This document shows positions 47,325 through 57,437 of a stretch of 64,000 nucleotides of DNA, in pieces. This DNA comes from Rhytidiadelphus loreus. Taxonomy: Eukaryota; Streptophyta; Bryopsida; Hypnales; Hylocomiaceae. The position numbers and the translations under genes are program-made. The first letter of the stretch is position 1, and every line of letters begins with the position of its first letter. The notes under the pieces are model-generated. The model was not told where the DNA came from and made no database searches. It saw nothing but the letters and a program-made list of their open reading frames with translations. The DNA lies in the NCBI GenBank assembly GCA_947034895.1, contig OX344764.1:71281348-71345347 (forward strand), written 5' to 3'.

Positions 47325-48158
47325 GTAGAATCAGAGGGGCCAAAGGAGGTGGAGGCCAGGATTGAACGTCCTATGATGCCTCCACCGCGGAGGAAATGGC
47401 TGAACATTGTCTTCGACCTGAACGATGTGTTGTGCCAGACGGTGCAAAAATCATACAGCGAGAAAATGAAGCCCTACAAGCTCGAAGACAATGTTCTCTG
47501 CCATTGGAACCCTACAATCATCGGGCCCAAGGCGGTATTCGCTCGGCAGAATCTCGGCGAATTCCTCCGACAGGCTTCGGAGATTGTACATAGGGTCATT
47601 GTGTGGACCACTATGTTGAAGCGCAACGCTGAACCAATCGCGGGGCACTTGTTTTCGGGCTGCCGAACCCCGTATGATATCTTAGGTCAAGAGCAGAGCA
47701 TGAAAATAGAAATCGCTAAGGGAAAATTCTTCCATTTAAATAAACAAGTGCATTTCATGAAAGTGCTTTCGGACAGTTTGTTTACGAGTAATGGTGGGGG
47801 GCTGTCCATAGACTTGTCCAACACCCTTCTCATTGACGATAGTCCTCACAAGAGTATCTGCAATGAGAATGGGAACGCGATATTTCTCAAGTCCTGGGAT
47901 CACACCTACCGAAGGGACGACGTTCTCTTGGGCATCCTCCTTCCTTGGCTTCGGCGGTTGCATTCCTCTTGTCCGGACGGCGGATTGTTGCAATATGTCA
48001 ATAAAAACCGAATCGGTTTAAACCCGCTAGAACGTGATGACTATAACGTGAAGGAGGGCATGGAGGGCATGATGGAGTCCGCCGACGTTATGGGTTCGCA
48101 ATTTGATCTTCGGGGTTTAGGCCTAGTGATAGAAAAGAAACGCGGCCGTAAAAAATAG
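47325..48158 (+). CDS. Gene B: FCP1/NIF-type HAD phosphatase-like protein
   Basis: The coding exon follows an acceptor (TTTTGATCAG at 47324) and runs 277 codons to TAG. HAD signatures of the FCP/SCP group: motif I IVFDLNDVLC (residues about 28-37), motif II VIVWTTML (about 94-101), motif III LLIDDSPHK (about 172-180), and the later WDHTYRRDDVLLGILLPWL helix. FCP/SCP enzymes remove phosphate from Ser/Thr, classically on the RNA polymerase II tail (family knowledge). In motif I the second catalytic Asp (DxD) is Asn, so activity is doubtful. C-terminus is basic (KKRGRKK). There is no in-frame ATG before the acceptor that is convincing; the upstream part is either gene A (phase 0 match) or lost. 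ATG 47307 sits in the intron side. The frame itself is intact, unlike gene A. Confidence 0.75.
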   Translation, partial: VESEGPKEVEARIERPMMPPPRRKWLNIVFDLNDVLCQTVQKSYSEKMKPYKLEDNVLCHWNPTIIGPKAVFARQNLGEFLRQASEIVHRVIVWTTMLKRNAEPIAGHLFSGCRTPYDILGQEQSMKIEIAKGKFFHLNKQVHFMKVLSDSLFTSNGGGLSIDLSNTLLIDDSPHKSICNENGNAIFLKSWDHTYRRDDVLLGILLPWLRRLHSSCPDGGLLQYVNKNRIGLNPLERDDYNVKEGMEGMMESADVMGSQFDLRGLGLVIEKKRGRKK

Positions 48159-48391
48159 ACTTCCATGTAGACGCGCATTCAAGGGTCCAGGCATTTTGTA
48201 TTTTGTATTCTGCATTTTATATTCATGTATTGTACATTTATAAATTGTAAATAATATATTGAGTTCTTTTTCATCTTCTCTTGTATTACTCGCTTTGTCT
48301 TGGACTCTGTGTTGTATTCCATGTTTTAATACTCTAACAACCGGAGGAAATTTATGTGGGTTTCCACAATCCACACATTTACCTACTGCAG
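48159..48391 (+). other. Gene B 3' flank / gap before gene C
   Basis: AT-rich with AATAATATA near 48250, consistent with a 3' UTR. It ends in a clear acceptor (CCTACTGCAG at 48391). A splice from gene B into gene C is possible but no good donor near the B stop was chosen. Confidence 0.4.
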
Positions 48392-48673
48392 GTTGAAGGT
48401 CTCTGTTTTGTCAAAATAGCAAAAAGGCAGAAGCTCTCGAGGAGTCTCCTCTCCGGTTCCGTGAAGTCGGTGTCTACCAAGTCCGAATCGGAAGGGGGAA
48501 GCTGCGATACGGTTCCCCTATCTAAGCCCTACATGTTGCGTTCAGCCACAGACCCCGCCTCAGCCGCCATAGACTATTCAAAGGGGAACGTCGAGGACGG
48601 GGTCGTAGACAACCCCCCCCCCCCCCCATCGCGGACCCGGTAGGACTCCCATTTGCTCCCCTTTGCCATTGAA

Positions 48674-50333
48674 CACTACTAGAAAAACAGTGCCCAAATT
48701 AACAAAACATTAACAATTTTTTGTTAATTTGGGTACTCCAACGTCCACTTTCACAAATTTTTGTTAACTGTGCCCTAATTAACAAATTTTTTTGTTGATT
48801 TGGATAGTACAATTACCACATCAACAAAATTTTGTTAATTTTTTGGGAATCTTTTGGAATCTTTTAGAATCTTTAGAATTTTTTTAGAAATCTTAGAAAT
48901 CTTCAAAAATCTTTAAGAATCTTCAATATACAATGTAGATTTACGAACAAAATAAGTACACAATTCGGTGTTTATTAAAGTCAGCAGACTTTAGGGGCAA
49001 TTTTCACCTTGAAAAATTATTTTTTTCAAAAAACTTTGGACTAATGAAAGTTGTAAAATTGATATATCTTTCACCTCCAAATTTTTTTTTGAGATTTAGA
49101 TCTTCTAATCAAAAGTTATGAACAAAAATCAGAGAGGGGTAAAAATGGACATTCTTTTTTATATTTTGAAACACCTTCTCTGATTTTTGTCCATAACTTT
49201 TAATTTAAAGATTTAAATCTTAAACGGATTGTTGGAGGTAAAAAATGTTTTCATCTTAAAACTTTCATTAGTTCAAAGGATGTTTTGAAAAGTTTATCTT
49301 CTAGGACAAAATTGCCACCAAAGTCTACTGACTTTTAATGGGAAAAACATTAAAGAATAAAGTAAATAAAATTATATACCTCAACTCCAAATTCAAATAT
49401 AAGTATATTTTAAATCTTTTTTTTCTTTAGAAGCCTTCGGAGTCTTAATTTTACAATGTAGATTTCTTTTAAAATGAAGTCATCACTAATCGATTTTCTA
49501 AAAAGTCAGCAGACTTAAAAGGCGATTCAGACCCAGTAAAAGAACTTTTTTGGAAAAACTTTGAACTTAAAAAAGTTGAAAATTTAAGTTATCTTTTGCC
49601 TCCAACAATTTTTTTGTGATTCGGACCTACCAATAAAAAGTTATGGACGAAAATCAGAGAGGGAGTTTAAAAACTTTTAAAATAAATATTCATTTTCATC
49701 CCTCTCTGATTTTTGTTCATAACTTTTGATTGGTAGGTCCGAATCTCAAAAAAATTGTTGGAGGTGAAAGATAACTGGATTTGTCAACGTTTTCTAGTCT
49801 GAAGTTTTTCCAAAAAATGTCTTTTACTGGGTCTGAATTGCTCCTAAAGTCTGCTGACTTTAAAAAAGAATGAAAAAAATCCGAAAAAAATATCTAAATG
49901 GATTTCTATTCCCTAAGTAATCAAACACCTTGAAAGTTTGGTGCCTTGGCAAGAGCCTTGGCCTCTAACCGTGAGGTCCCGGGTTCAAACCCCGGTGGCT
50001 TCATTTCCATGGTAGCCATTGCCATGTGGCAATTGGCTAGGTTGCCACGTGGTAGTTGGATTGCCGGCCATGTAGCACTACCCTAGACATCAAAAAATAT
50101 ATTTTATGAATTTTTAAAAAAATATTTAAAAAAAAATGTCCAAATTAACAAAAAAATCAACACTTTTTTGTTAGAAAATGAACACTTTTTTGTTAAGATT
50201 CAGCACTGTTTTGTTAAAAAATCAACACTTTTGTGTTCAAAAGTATTCAAATCAACACGTCCAAATTAACGAAAAAAATCAACACTTTTGTGTTGAGTTT
50301 TGTTAATTTAGTCACTGTTTTTTTCTACTAGTC
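48674..50333. mobile_element. Non-autonomous CACTA element, GAA duplication, inside gene C
   Basis: Left end CACTACTAGAAAAACAGTG; right end the inverse of GACTAGTAGAAAAAACAGTG (terminal G changed to C). GAA flanks both sides (48671-48673, 50334-50336). Subterminal zones repeat ATTAACAAA/TTTGTTAAT-type motifs. The interior has two foldback modules (about 48976-49340 and 49500-49865) and a tRNA-like stretch. No transposase. Confidence 0.85.
49940..50002 (+). ncRNA. tRNA-like Pol III module in the CACTA element
   Basis: TTGGCAAGAGCCTTGG resembles an A box; CCGGG-TTCAAAC-CCCGG is a perfect T arm with B box GGTTCAAACCC; CCTC/GAGG can form an anticodon-like stem. No matching 7-bp acceptor stem was found, so this is tRNA-derived rather than a functional tRNA. 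Confidence 0.5.
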
Positions 50334-50341
50334 GAAGCGGG

Positions 50342-50906
50342 CATCCTCGAGTCGTGGGCCGTCGTTGTCGCCAGGTCCGCGGACGGACGGAGGGACGAGC
50401 CGCAAACTGCAACTTCCTCTCAAAGACACACTCGGTCATCCTCGAGGCGAGGATGTCGTCTTCAATCCGTCGGCGATGTGTGCTGTCCTGAAGGTTGGAG
50501 TGATGTCATCGGATGTGGTTGAGGACGGGATAACGATTTCAAGTCCTCGGCCATGTGCTGCGAGACGCTTACCTCGACTCGATGATAATTGGACTTCCCC
50601 CTCCAAGTTCACAATCCCTAGACGGTTACCGTCCGCGGATAGTCTCTTCCGTCATCGAAATCTTAGAGATCTTCGACGGTCTGTGGGCTCTAAATCAAGT
50701 AGTACTAGATTTCCGTACGCAAACAATGCGAAAGTGTCGTTGCCAACCGTGCCTTCGCGAGGATCAAAGTCTCATTCCGCTTTGGAAGTTCCTCATGCCA
50801 CATACAAGTCGAAAAGAAAAGCCACTGGTTCTCAATGTCTAGGGCTATGTAATGCTCTGGATATCGGAAGCAGGCCGCAGTATCATTCTCGACTCGAGGA
50901 TATCTT
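50342..50906. repeat. Palindrome cluster 3, inside gene C
   Basis: Copies: GCATCCTCGAGTCGTGG at 50341, TCATCCTCGAGGCGAGGAT at 50437, ACCTCGACTCGATGATAA at about 50573, and ATTCTCGACTCGAGGATAT at 50885. Same half-site as clusters 1 and 2. Confidence 0.75.
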
Positions 50907-50976
50907 GAGAGGCCGAGCAAAGCTGAAGGCAAAAGAGATTGAGAAGAGCAATTGTACATCCAAGAGCATTGCTTAG

Positions 50977-51544
50977 GATACCGTGTCAAATTTTTGAAGC
51001 CTCTTGCTTCTATGATTTTTTACTATAAATATTGTGATAAATACACATTGAAATTGCTTACAGAGGTACAAGGCTTCATGTAATACAACCATCCGATTCT
51101 AAGCCTTCCTTCCTTACTATAAATAGAATGTAAACTTTGGACATAAAAAAGTTTTGGAAAAAAAATAATATGCTTCTTCAATTGTACTTAGATTCTACAA
51201 AATTGTATATCTTATTCATTGGTATCGTAGACGTCAATGCATTTTGTGAGCAGAAGTCACTTATTCTATGTATTTTCTAAGGCCCGAGTGAATTGAATAT
51301 ATTGAAGTCGCCACTTCAGGATACTTCTCTTTTACTCGAGCATATCGTTTGAATGTATGTCTTCTCGTGTGATCATGCAATTCCGCACCTTTGGTTTAAT
51401 ACATTTGGGGATACAAGTCAAAGCTTATAATTCTTATCGACGATCAGCTCAATTTATCATGGGGTTCAACAACTCTATGCTCTAAACAACATCGCTTCTC
51501 GTTTTCAAAGTCTCAAAATGACCATTTCGTCTCATTTTAACGAA
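50977..51544. other. 3' flank of gene C, no gene
   Basis: AT-rich. The last part (51525-51545, TCTCATTTTAACGAATAAGG) is the inverse of sequence at 27326-27350, likely the end of a MITE inserted in the following LTR. Confidence 0.45.
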
Positions 51545-52320
51545 TAAGGCTTTGGATCTTTTTCCAAGCGGTCAACCGCCAAAAGCCACGACGGGAAATT
51601 CATATAAATTAATCAAGCTGTGGTAAACTCTCACTAAGAATTAGATTAGCATCTTTTATATTCATAAATATCCCCAACAAGTTTCACGGTGTTCCGATAG
51701 CAGGAGGCAACCTAATCATTGACATTCCCCCAATTATTAATTACGGCAAGATCTTTGTAGAGTTGACTGGCATCCCGGAAGCGCACAAAGTCGGAATGAA
51801 GGCATCAAGGAGTCTCTTCTTACTTCCTAGGACCTCCCCAACAACCCTAGCGAGTTATCCAAGTCAGAAAAGATAAACTCCAAAAGTTAGGTTTTTACCC
51901 TTTTACTAACTAGTATCAGTTGGCACTAGTTTCCGATGGTTTTTTTGTGATAGGAACAGGGGATACAATGTCTAATAGGCTAAAAATGGCCTTCTGAAGC
52001 CATTGGCGTAATCCGTTTGCAATTCAGAGTCCAACTCCAAAAGATAGTCTATAGGACCAGCGTAAAACCCCAAATTAGGTGAAAATCTCAAAACATAAGG
52101 ACGAAAATCTGGGCCCTTGGAACCCTATATAAGGGGGCCCATCTCCCTTCCAAAACACCCCCAATACTTGTTTTGGATCCGTGGGTCCAAGTTCTCTTGG
52201 ATGTTTTGTTGTCTGAGCTAACTACCTTCTTTCTTGAATTTAGAGGCTTCAAGCCCCAAAACTTTGGGATTTTGAGGGTTGTGAAAAAAGTTCCCAAACT
52301 CTAATTGATTTTCTTATTCT
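51545..52320 (+). mobile_element. LTR fragment, inverted relative to 43061-47289
   Basis: GGATCTTTTTCCAAGCGGTCAA through CCAATTATTAATTACGGCAAG, CTAGTTTCCGATGG and the CCCTATATAAGGGGGCCC promoter (52121-52138) match the reverse complement of about 45960-46650. The TATA box reads rightwards. Both LTR ends are missing. Confidence 0.65.
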
Positions 52321-52539
52321 TTTAAATACTAACCAACTAATAGTGCGAATTGATAACAGCTATGAATTCAAAACTTTAAAGTGGCAAGGCTAGACCTTCC
52401 TAAAAGGTTTTGGGCATCACCACATGCCAAAATTTGTTCTATAACGGGTGTTTGGTTTGACTAATTGCAAATGTTTGGTTAAACACTATCATGTGTACCA
52501 CCTTTAGTGATTAAACTTAGAACTTTGTTTGAAATTTTG

Positions 52540-55500
52540 GAAACATGATGTGGAAGTTGCAATAATTCCTAAACTTATGGATCCAAAAAAATATGCTATT
52601 GGTGGTGACTTCGAATGGCCATGTACATGAAATCAAATATTGGGGCAACAATCGTGCCTTGTACTTTCATGTCCAACAAAAGATAAAGTCATGGAATTCA
52701 CGTAAAAAGAAATGTGAAAACATGAAGTGCAAGTTGCAATTATTCCTAAATTTACGGATCCAAAAAAAATGCAATTGGTGGTGACTTCGAATGGCCTTCT
52801 ACATGAAATCAAATATTGAGGCAAGAACTGTGCCCTCTACTTTCATGTCTAGCAAATAATAAAGTCATAAACTTCACGTAAAAAAATATGGAAACATGAT
52901 GTGCAAATTGCAATTATTCTTAAATTTATGGATCCAATAAAATTTGCTATTGGTGGTGACTTGGAGTGACCTAATACATGAAATCAAATATTGGGGCAAG
53001 AACCGTGCCCTCTACTTTCATATCCAACAAAAGATAAAATCATGCAATTCACATAAAAAAAATGTGGAAACATGATGTGCAAGTTGCAATGATTTGTAAA
53101 CTTACGGATCCAAAAAAATATGCTATTGGTGGTGACTTGGAGTGACTTTGTACGTGAAATCAAATATTACGACAAGAACCGTGCCTTGCACTTTCATGTC
53201 CACAAAATATAAAATCAAAGAATTCACGTAAAAAAAAATGTGAAAACATGATGTGCAAGTTGCAATTATTCCTAAATCCACGGATCCAAAAGAATATACA
53301 ATTGGTGGTGACTTCGAGAGGCCTTGTATATGAAATCAAATACTGGGGCAAGAACCATGCCTTCTACTTTCATGTCTAACAAATTATAATGTCATGAATT
53401 CACGTAAAAAAAATGTGAAAACATGAAGTGCAAGTTGCAATTATTCTTTAATTTACGGATCTAGAAAAAATTGCTATTGGTGGTGACTTGGACTGACCTT
53501 GTACATGAAATTAAATATAGGGGCAAGATCCGTGCCCTGTACTTTCATCTCCAACAAAAGATAAAGTAATGGAATCCAAGTAAAAAGAAATGTAGAAATT
53601 TGATGTGCAAGTTGCAATTATTCGTAAACTTACGGATCCAAAAAAATATGCAATTGGTGGTGACTTTGAGTGGCCTTGTACATGAAATCAAATATTGGGG
53701 CAAGAATTGTGCCTTGTACTTTCATGTCCAACAAAAGATAAAGTCATGGAATTCACGTAAAAGAAAATATAAAAACATGAAGTGCAAGATGCAATTATTC
53801 GTAAACTTACAGATCCAAAAAGATGTACTATTGGTGGTGACTTCCCGTGACCTTAAACGTGAAATCAAATATTGTGGCAAGAACTGTGACCTGTACTTTC
53901 ATGTTCAATAAAATATAAAGTCATAGAATTCACATAAAAAATTAAAATGTAGAAACATCGTGTGCAAGTTGCAATTATTCCTAGTCTTACGGATCCAAAA
54001 AAATATGCTATTGGTGTTGACTTGGAGTGACCTTGTACGTGAAATCAAATATTACGGCAAGAACCGTGCCTTGCACTTTCATGTCCACAAAATATAAAAT
54101 CATGGAATTCACGTAAAAAAAGATAAGAAAACATGATGTGCAAGTTGCAATTATTCCTAAACTCACGGATCCAAAAAAATATGCAATTGGTGGTGACTTG
54201 GAGTGGCCTTGTACATGAAATCAAATATTGGGGCAAAAACCGTTCCCTCTACTTTCATGTCTAACAAATTATTAGGTCATGGAATTCACGTAAAAAAAAT
54301 GTGGAAACATGATGTGCAAGTTGCAATTATTCTTAAATTTACGGATCCAGAAAAAATATGCTATTGGTGGTGACTTGGAGTGACCTTGTACATGAAATCA
54401 TATATTGGGGTAGCAAACGTGCACCCTACTTTGAGTACTTTCATGTCTTACAAATTATAAAGTCATGGAATTTACATAAAAAAAAATGTGGAAACATGAT
54501 GTGCAAGTTGCAATTATTCTTAAATTTACGGATCCAAAAAAATATGCTATTGGTGGTGACTTAGACTGACCTTGTATGTGAAATCAAATTTTACGGCAAG
54601 AACCGTGCCTTGTACTTTCATCCCCAACAAAAGATAATGTCATGGAATTCAACTAAAAAGAAATGTAGAAACATGATGTGCAAGTTGCAATTATTCGTAA
54701 ACTTATGGATCCAAAAAAATATGTAATTGGTGGTGACTTTGAGTGGCCTTGTACATGAAATCAAATATAAGGGCAAGAATCATGCCCTGCACTTTCATGT
54801 CCACAAAATATAAAATCATGGAATTCATGTAAAAAGAAATGTGAAAACATGATATACAAGTTACAATTATTCCTAAACTCACGGATCCAAAAAAATATGC
54901 AATTGGTGGTGACTTCGAGTGGCCTTGTACATGAAATCATATATTGGGGCAAGAACCGTGCCCTCTACCTTCATATCTAACAAATTATATAGTCATGGAA
55001 TTCACGTATAAAATATCTGGAAACATAATGTGCAAGTTGTAATTATTCCTAAACTTACGGATCCAAAAAAATATGCAATTGGTGGTGACTTCGAGTAGCC
55101 TTGTACTTGAAATCAAATATTGGGGCAAGAATCATGCCCTATACTTTCATGTCCACAAAATGTAAAATCATGGAATTCATGTAAAAGAAAATGTGAAAAC
55201 ATGATGTGCAAGTTGTAATTATTCCTAAACTCACGGATCCAAAAAAATATGCAATTGGTGGTGACTTCAAGTAGCCTTGTACATGAAATCAAATCTTGGG
55301 GCAACAATCGTGCCCTGCACTTTCATGTCCAATAAAAGATAAAGTTATGGAATTCATGTAAAAAAAATGTGAAAACATGAAGTGCAAGTTGCAATTATTC
55401 CTAAACTTACAGATCCAAAAAAATATGCTATTAGTGGTGATTTGGAGTGACCTTGTACGTGAAATCAAATATAGGGACAAGAACCGTGCTGTGTACTTTC

Positions 55501-56492
55501 ATCTCCAACAAAAGATATAGTCGTGGAATTCACGTAAAAAGAAATGTAAAAACATTGTGTGCAAGTTGCAATTAATCCTAATCTTACAGATCCAAAAAAA
55601 TATGCTATTGGTGGTGACTTGGAGTGGCCTCGTACATGAAATCAAATATTGGGGCATGAACCATGCCCTCTACTTTCATGTCTAACAAATTTTAAAGTCA
55701 TGGAACTCACGTAAAAGAAAAATGTGAGAACATGTGGTGCAAGTTGCAATTATTCTTTAATTTCTGATCCAGAAAAATATGCTATTGGCGGTGATTTGGA
55801 GTGACCTTGTACGTAAAATCAAATATAAGTACAAGAACCGTGCCCTATACTTTCATCTCCAACAGAATATAAAATTTTGGAATTCACGTCAAAAAAAATG
55901 TGAAAACATGATGTACAAGTTGCAATTATTCCTAAACTAATGGATCTAAAAAAATATGCTATTGGTGGTGACTTGGAGTGACCTTGTACGTGAAATCAAA
56001 TATTGGAGCAAGAACCTTGCCCTACACTTTCATGTCCAACAAATTATAAAGTCATGGAATTTACGTAAAAAAAATGTGAAAACATCATATGCAAGTTGCA
56101 ATTATTCCTAAACTTATGGATCCAAAAAAATATGCAATTGGTAGTGACTGTCCGTAACCATAAACGTGAAATCAAATATTGGGGCAAGAATAGTGCTCTA
56201 TACTTTCATGTCCACATAATATAAAATCATGAAAATCACGTAAAAAAAAATGTGAAATCATGTGGTGTAAGTTGCAATTATTCCTAAATTACAGATCCAA
56301 AAAAATATGCAATTGGTGATGACTTTCCGTAACCATAAATGTGAAATCAAATATTGGGGCAAGAACCATGCCTTGTACTTTCTAGTCTAAAGAAAAATAA
56401 AGTCATGGAATTCACCTAAAAAATATGTGGAAGCATCATGTGCAAGTTTCGATTATTCCTAAACTTACGGATCCAAAAAAATGTGCTATTGG
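52540..56492. repeat. Satellite array, 175-177-bp unit, left block
   Basis: About 22 head-to-tail units. Marker positions of GTTGCAAT near 52733, 52908, 53084, 53260 and 53435 give the period. Each unit has the order GTGCAAGTTGCAATTATTCC, ACGGATCCAAAAAAATATGC, ATTGGTGGTGACTT, CATGAAATCAAATATTGGGG, CTTTCATGTCCAACAAA and GTCATGGAATTCACGTAAAA. Most units keep a GGATCC and a GAATTC site. The repeated short antisense open frames are consequences of the unit, not genes. Confidence 0.9.
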
Positions 56493-56740
56493 CACTAGTA
56501 GAAAATTCAGCGTCCATAGTGACAGAAAAGTGTTGATTTGGTTGTTAATTCTTGTGTTGATTTGGACTAGTTGACCCGGACGTTAAATAGCAAAAAAGTG
56601 TTGATTTGGCAACAAGAATATGTTGATTTTCAACAATTTTTTTTATAAAATTTGAATTTTTTTTAAAAAGCTATCCTATAGGGCGCACCACCTGGGTAGG
56701 CCGCCACGCGGGCAATGCCACCTAGGCCCCCTTGATAGGA

Positions 56741-56810
56741 GGTTGGCCTCGGGGTTCGAACACAAGACTTTGGAATTAACATTCTAAGGTCTTGAACCAT
56801 TCAACCACCT
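56741..56810 (-). ncRNA. tRNA-like Pol III module in the second CACTA element
   Basis: On the minus strand: an A-box-like TGGTTGAATGGTTCAAGAC, a hairpin whose loop reads TGTTAAT (an Asn-type GTT anticodon position), and B box TGTTCGAACCCC. A proper acceptor stem is not evident. It is not the same tRNA-like sequence as in the element at 48674-50333. Confidence 0.45.
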
Positions 56811-57437
56811 AAATGGTTTCATGTCCATTGAAAAAGAAACTTTATTTTTAACTACTTCTATGTTTTTCTTACATGTGCCTTGTGAAGTCAGCAGACTTCA
56901 AGGCCGATTTTAGCATAGTAAATTAACTATTTTTTTGACAATTTGAACTAAGAAAAGTTGGTAAATAAAGTTAAATTTCATCTCCAAAAATCCGTTTTTA
57001 ATTTAGAGTTTTAAATAAGAAGTTATGGACAAATTTCATAAAGGATGTTAAAAAGTGAAAAAAAATGGCACTCTCTGAATTTTGTCCATAACTTATTATC
57101 AAAAACTCCAAATTGCAAACGGATTTTTGGAGATGAAATTTAACTTTATTTTACAACTTTTCTTAGTTCAAAGTTTCAAAAAAAAAGTTAATTCACTATG
57201 TGAAAACGGACCCTGAAGTATACTGAATTCTGAAAATACCGATTTTTGAATGATGAAGTTATTTAAAAAAAAAATATATGTGAATATGAAATATGCTTTT
57301 GAAGTATTAAGTATAAATTTTCAACATATTTCTTTAACATATAATAAAAACTTAAAAGTTTTCGAATTGACATACAATTTTTTAAATAAATTCTTTGAAA
57401 GATAGAACATATCGACTAAATTAACCTCTAATTGACC

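Larger units (their letters stand above)
48392..50976 (+). pseudogene. Gene C: basic Ser/Arg-rich protein split by a CACTA element
   Basis: The exon starts at an acceptor (48392) with VEGLCFVKIAKRQKLSRS, then an acidic YSKGNVEDGVVDN, then a proline run coded by 15 consecutive C bases (48613-48627), where the literal frame soon hits TAG 48641. A CACTA element occupies 48674-50333. Taking it out and changing the C run by one base gives an open frame straight through to TAG 50974-50976, ending KAKEIEKSNCTSKSIA. The C-terminal part is rich in Ser/Arg/Lys and has no known domain. Palindromes of the TTATCCTCGA family occur inside this coding part (near 50342, 50437, 50571, 50884), unlike gene A where they are intronic. 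Function unknown. Confidence 0.5.

Noticed and set aside
49940..50002. A functional tRNA gene
   Set aside because: T arm and B box are good, but no 7-bp acceptor stem pairs.
52633..55480. Series of minus-strand open frames of about 63 aa with nearly identical products
   Set aside because: They recur with the 176-bp satellite period and arise from its sequence; no start context or domain.
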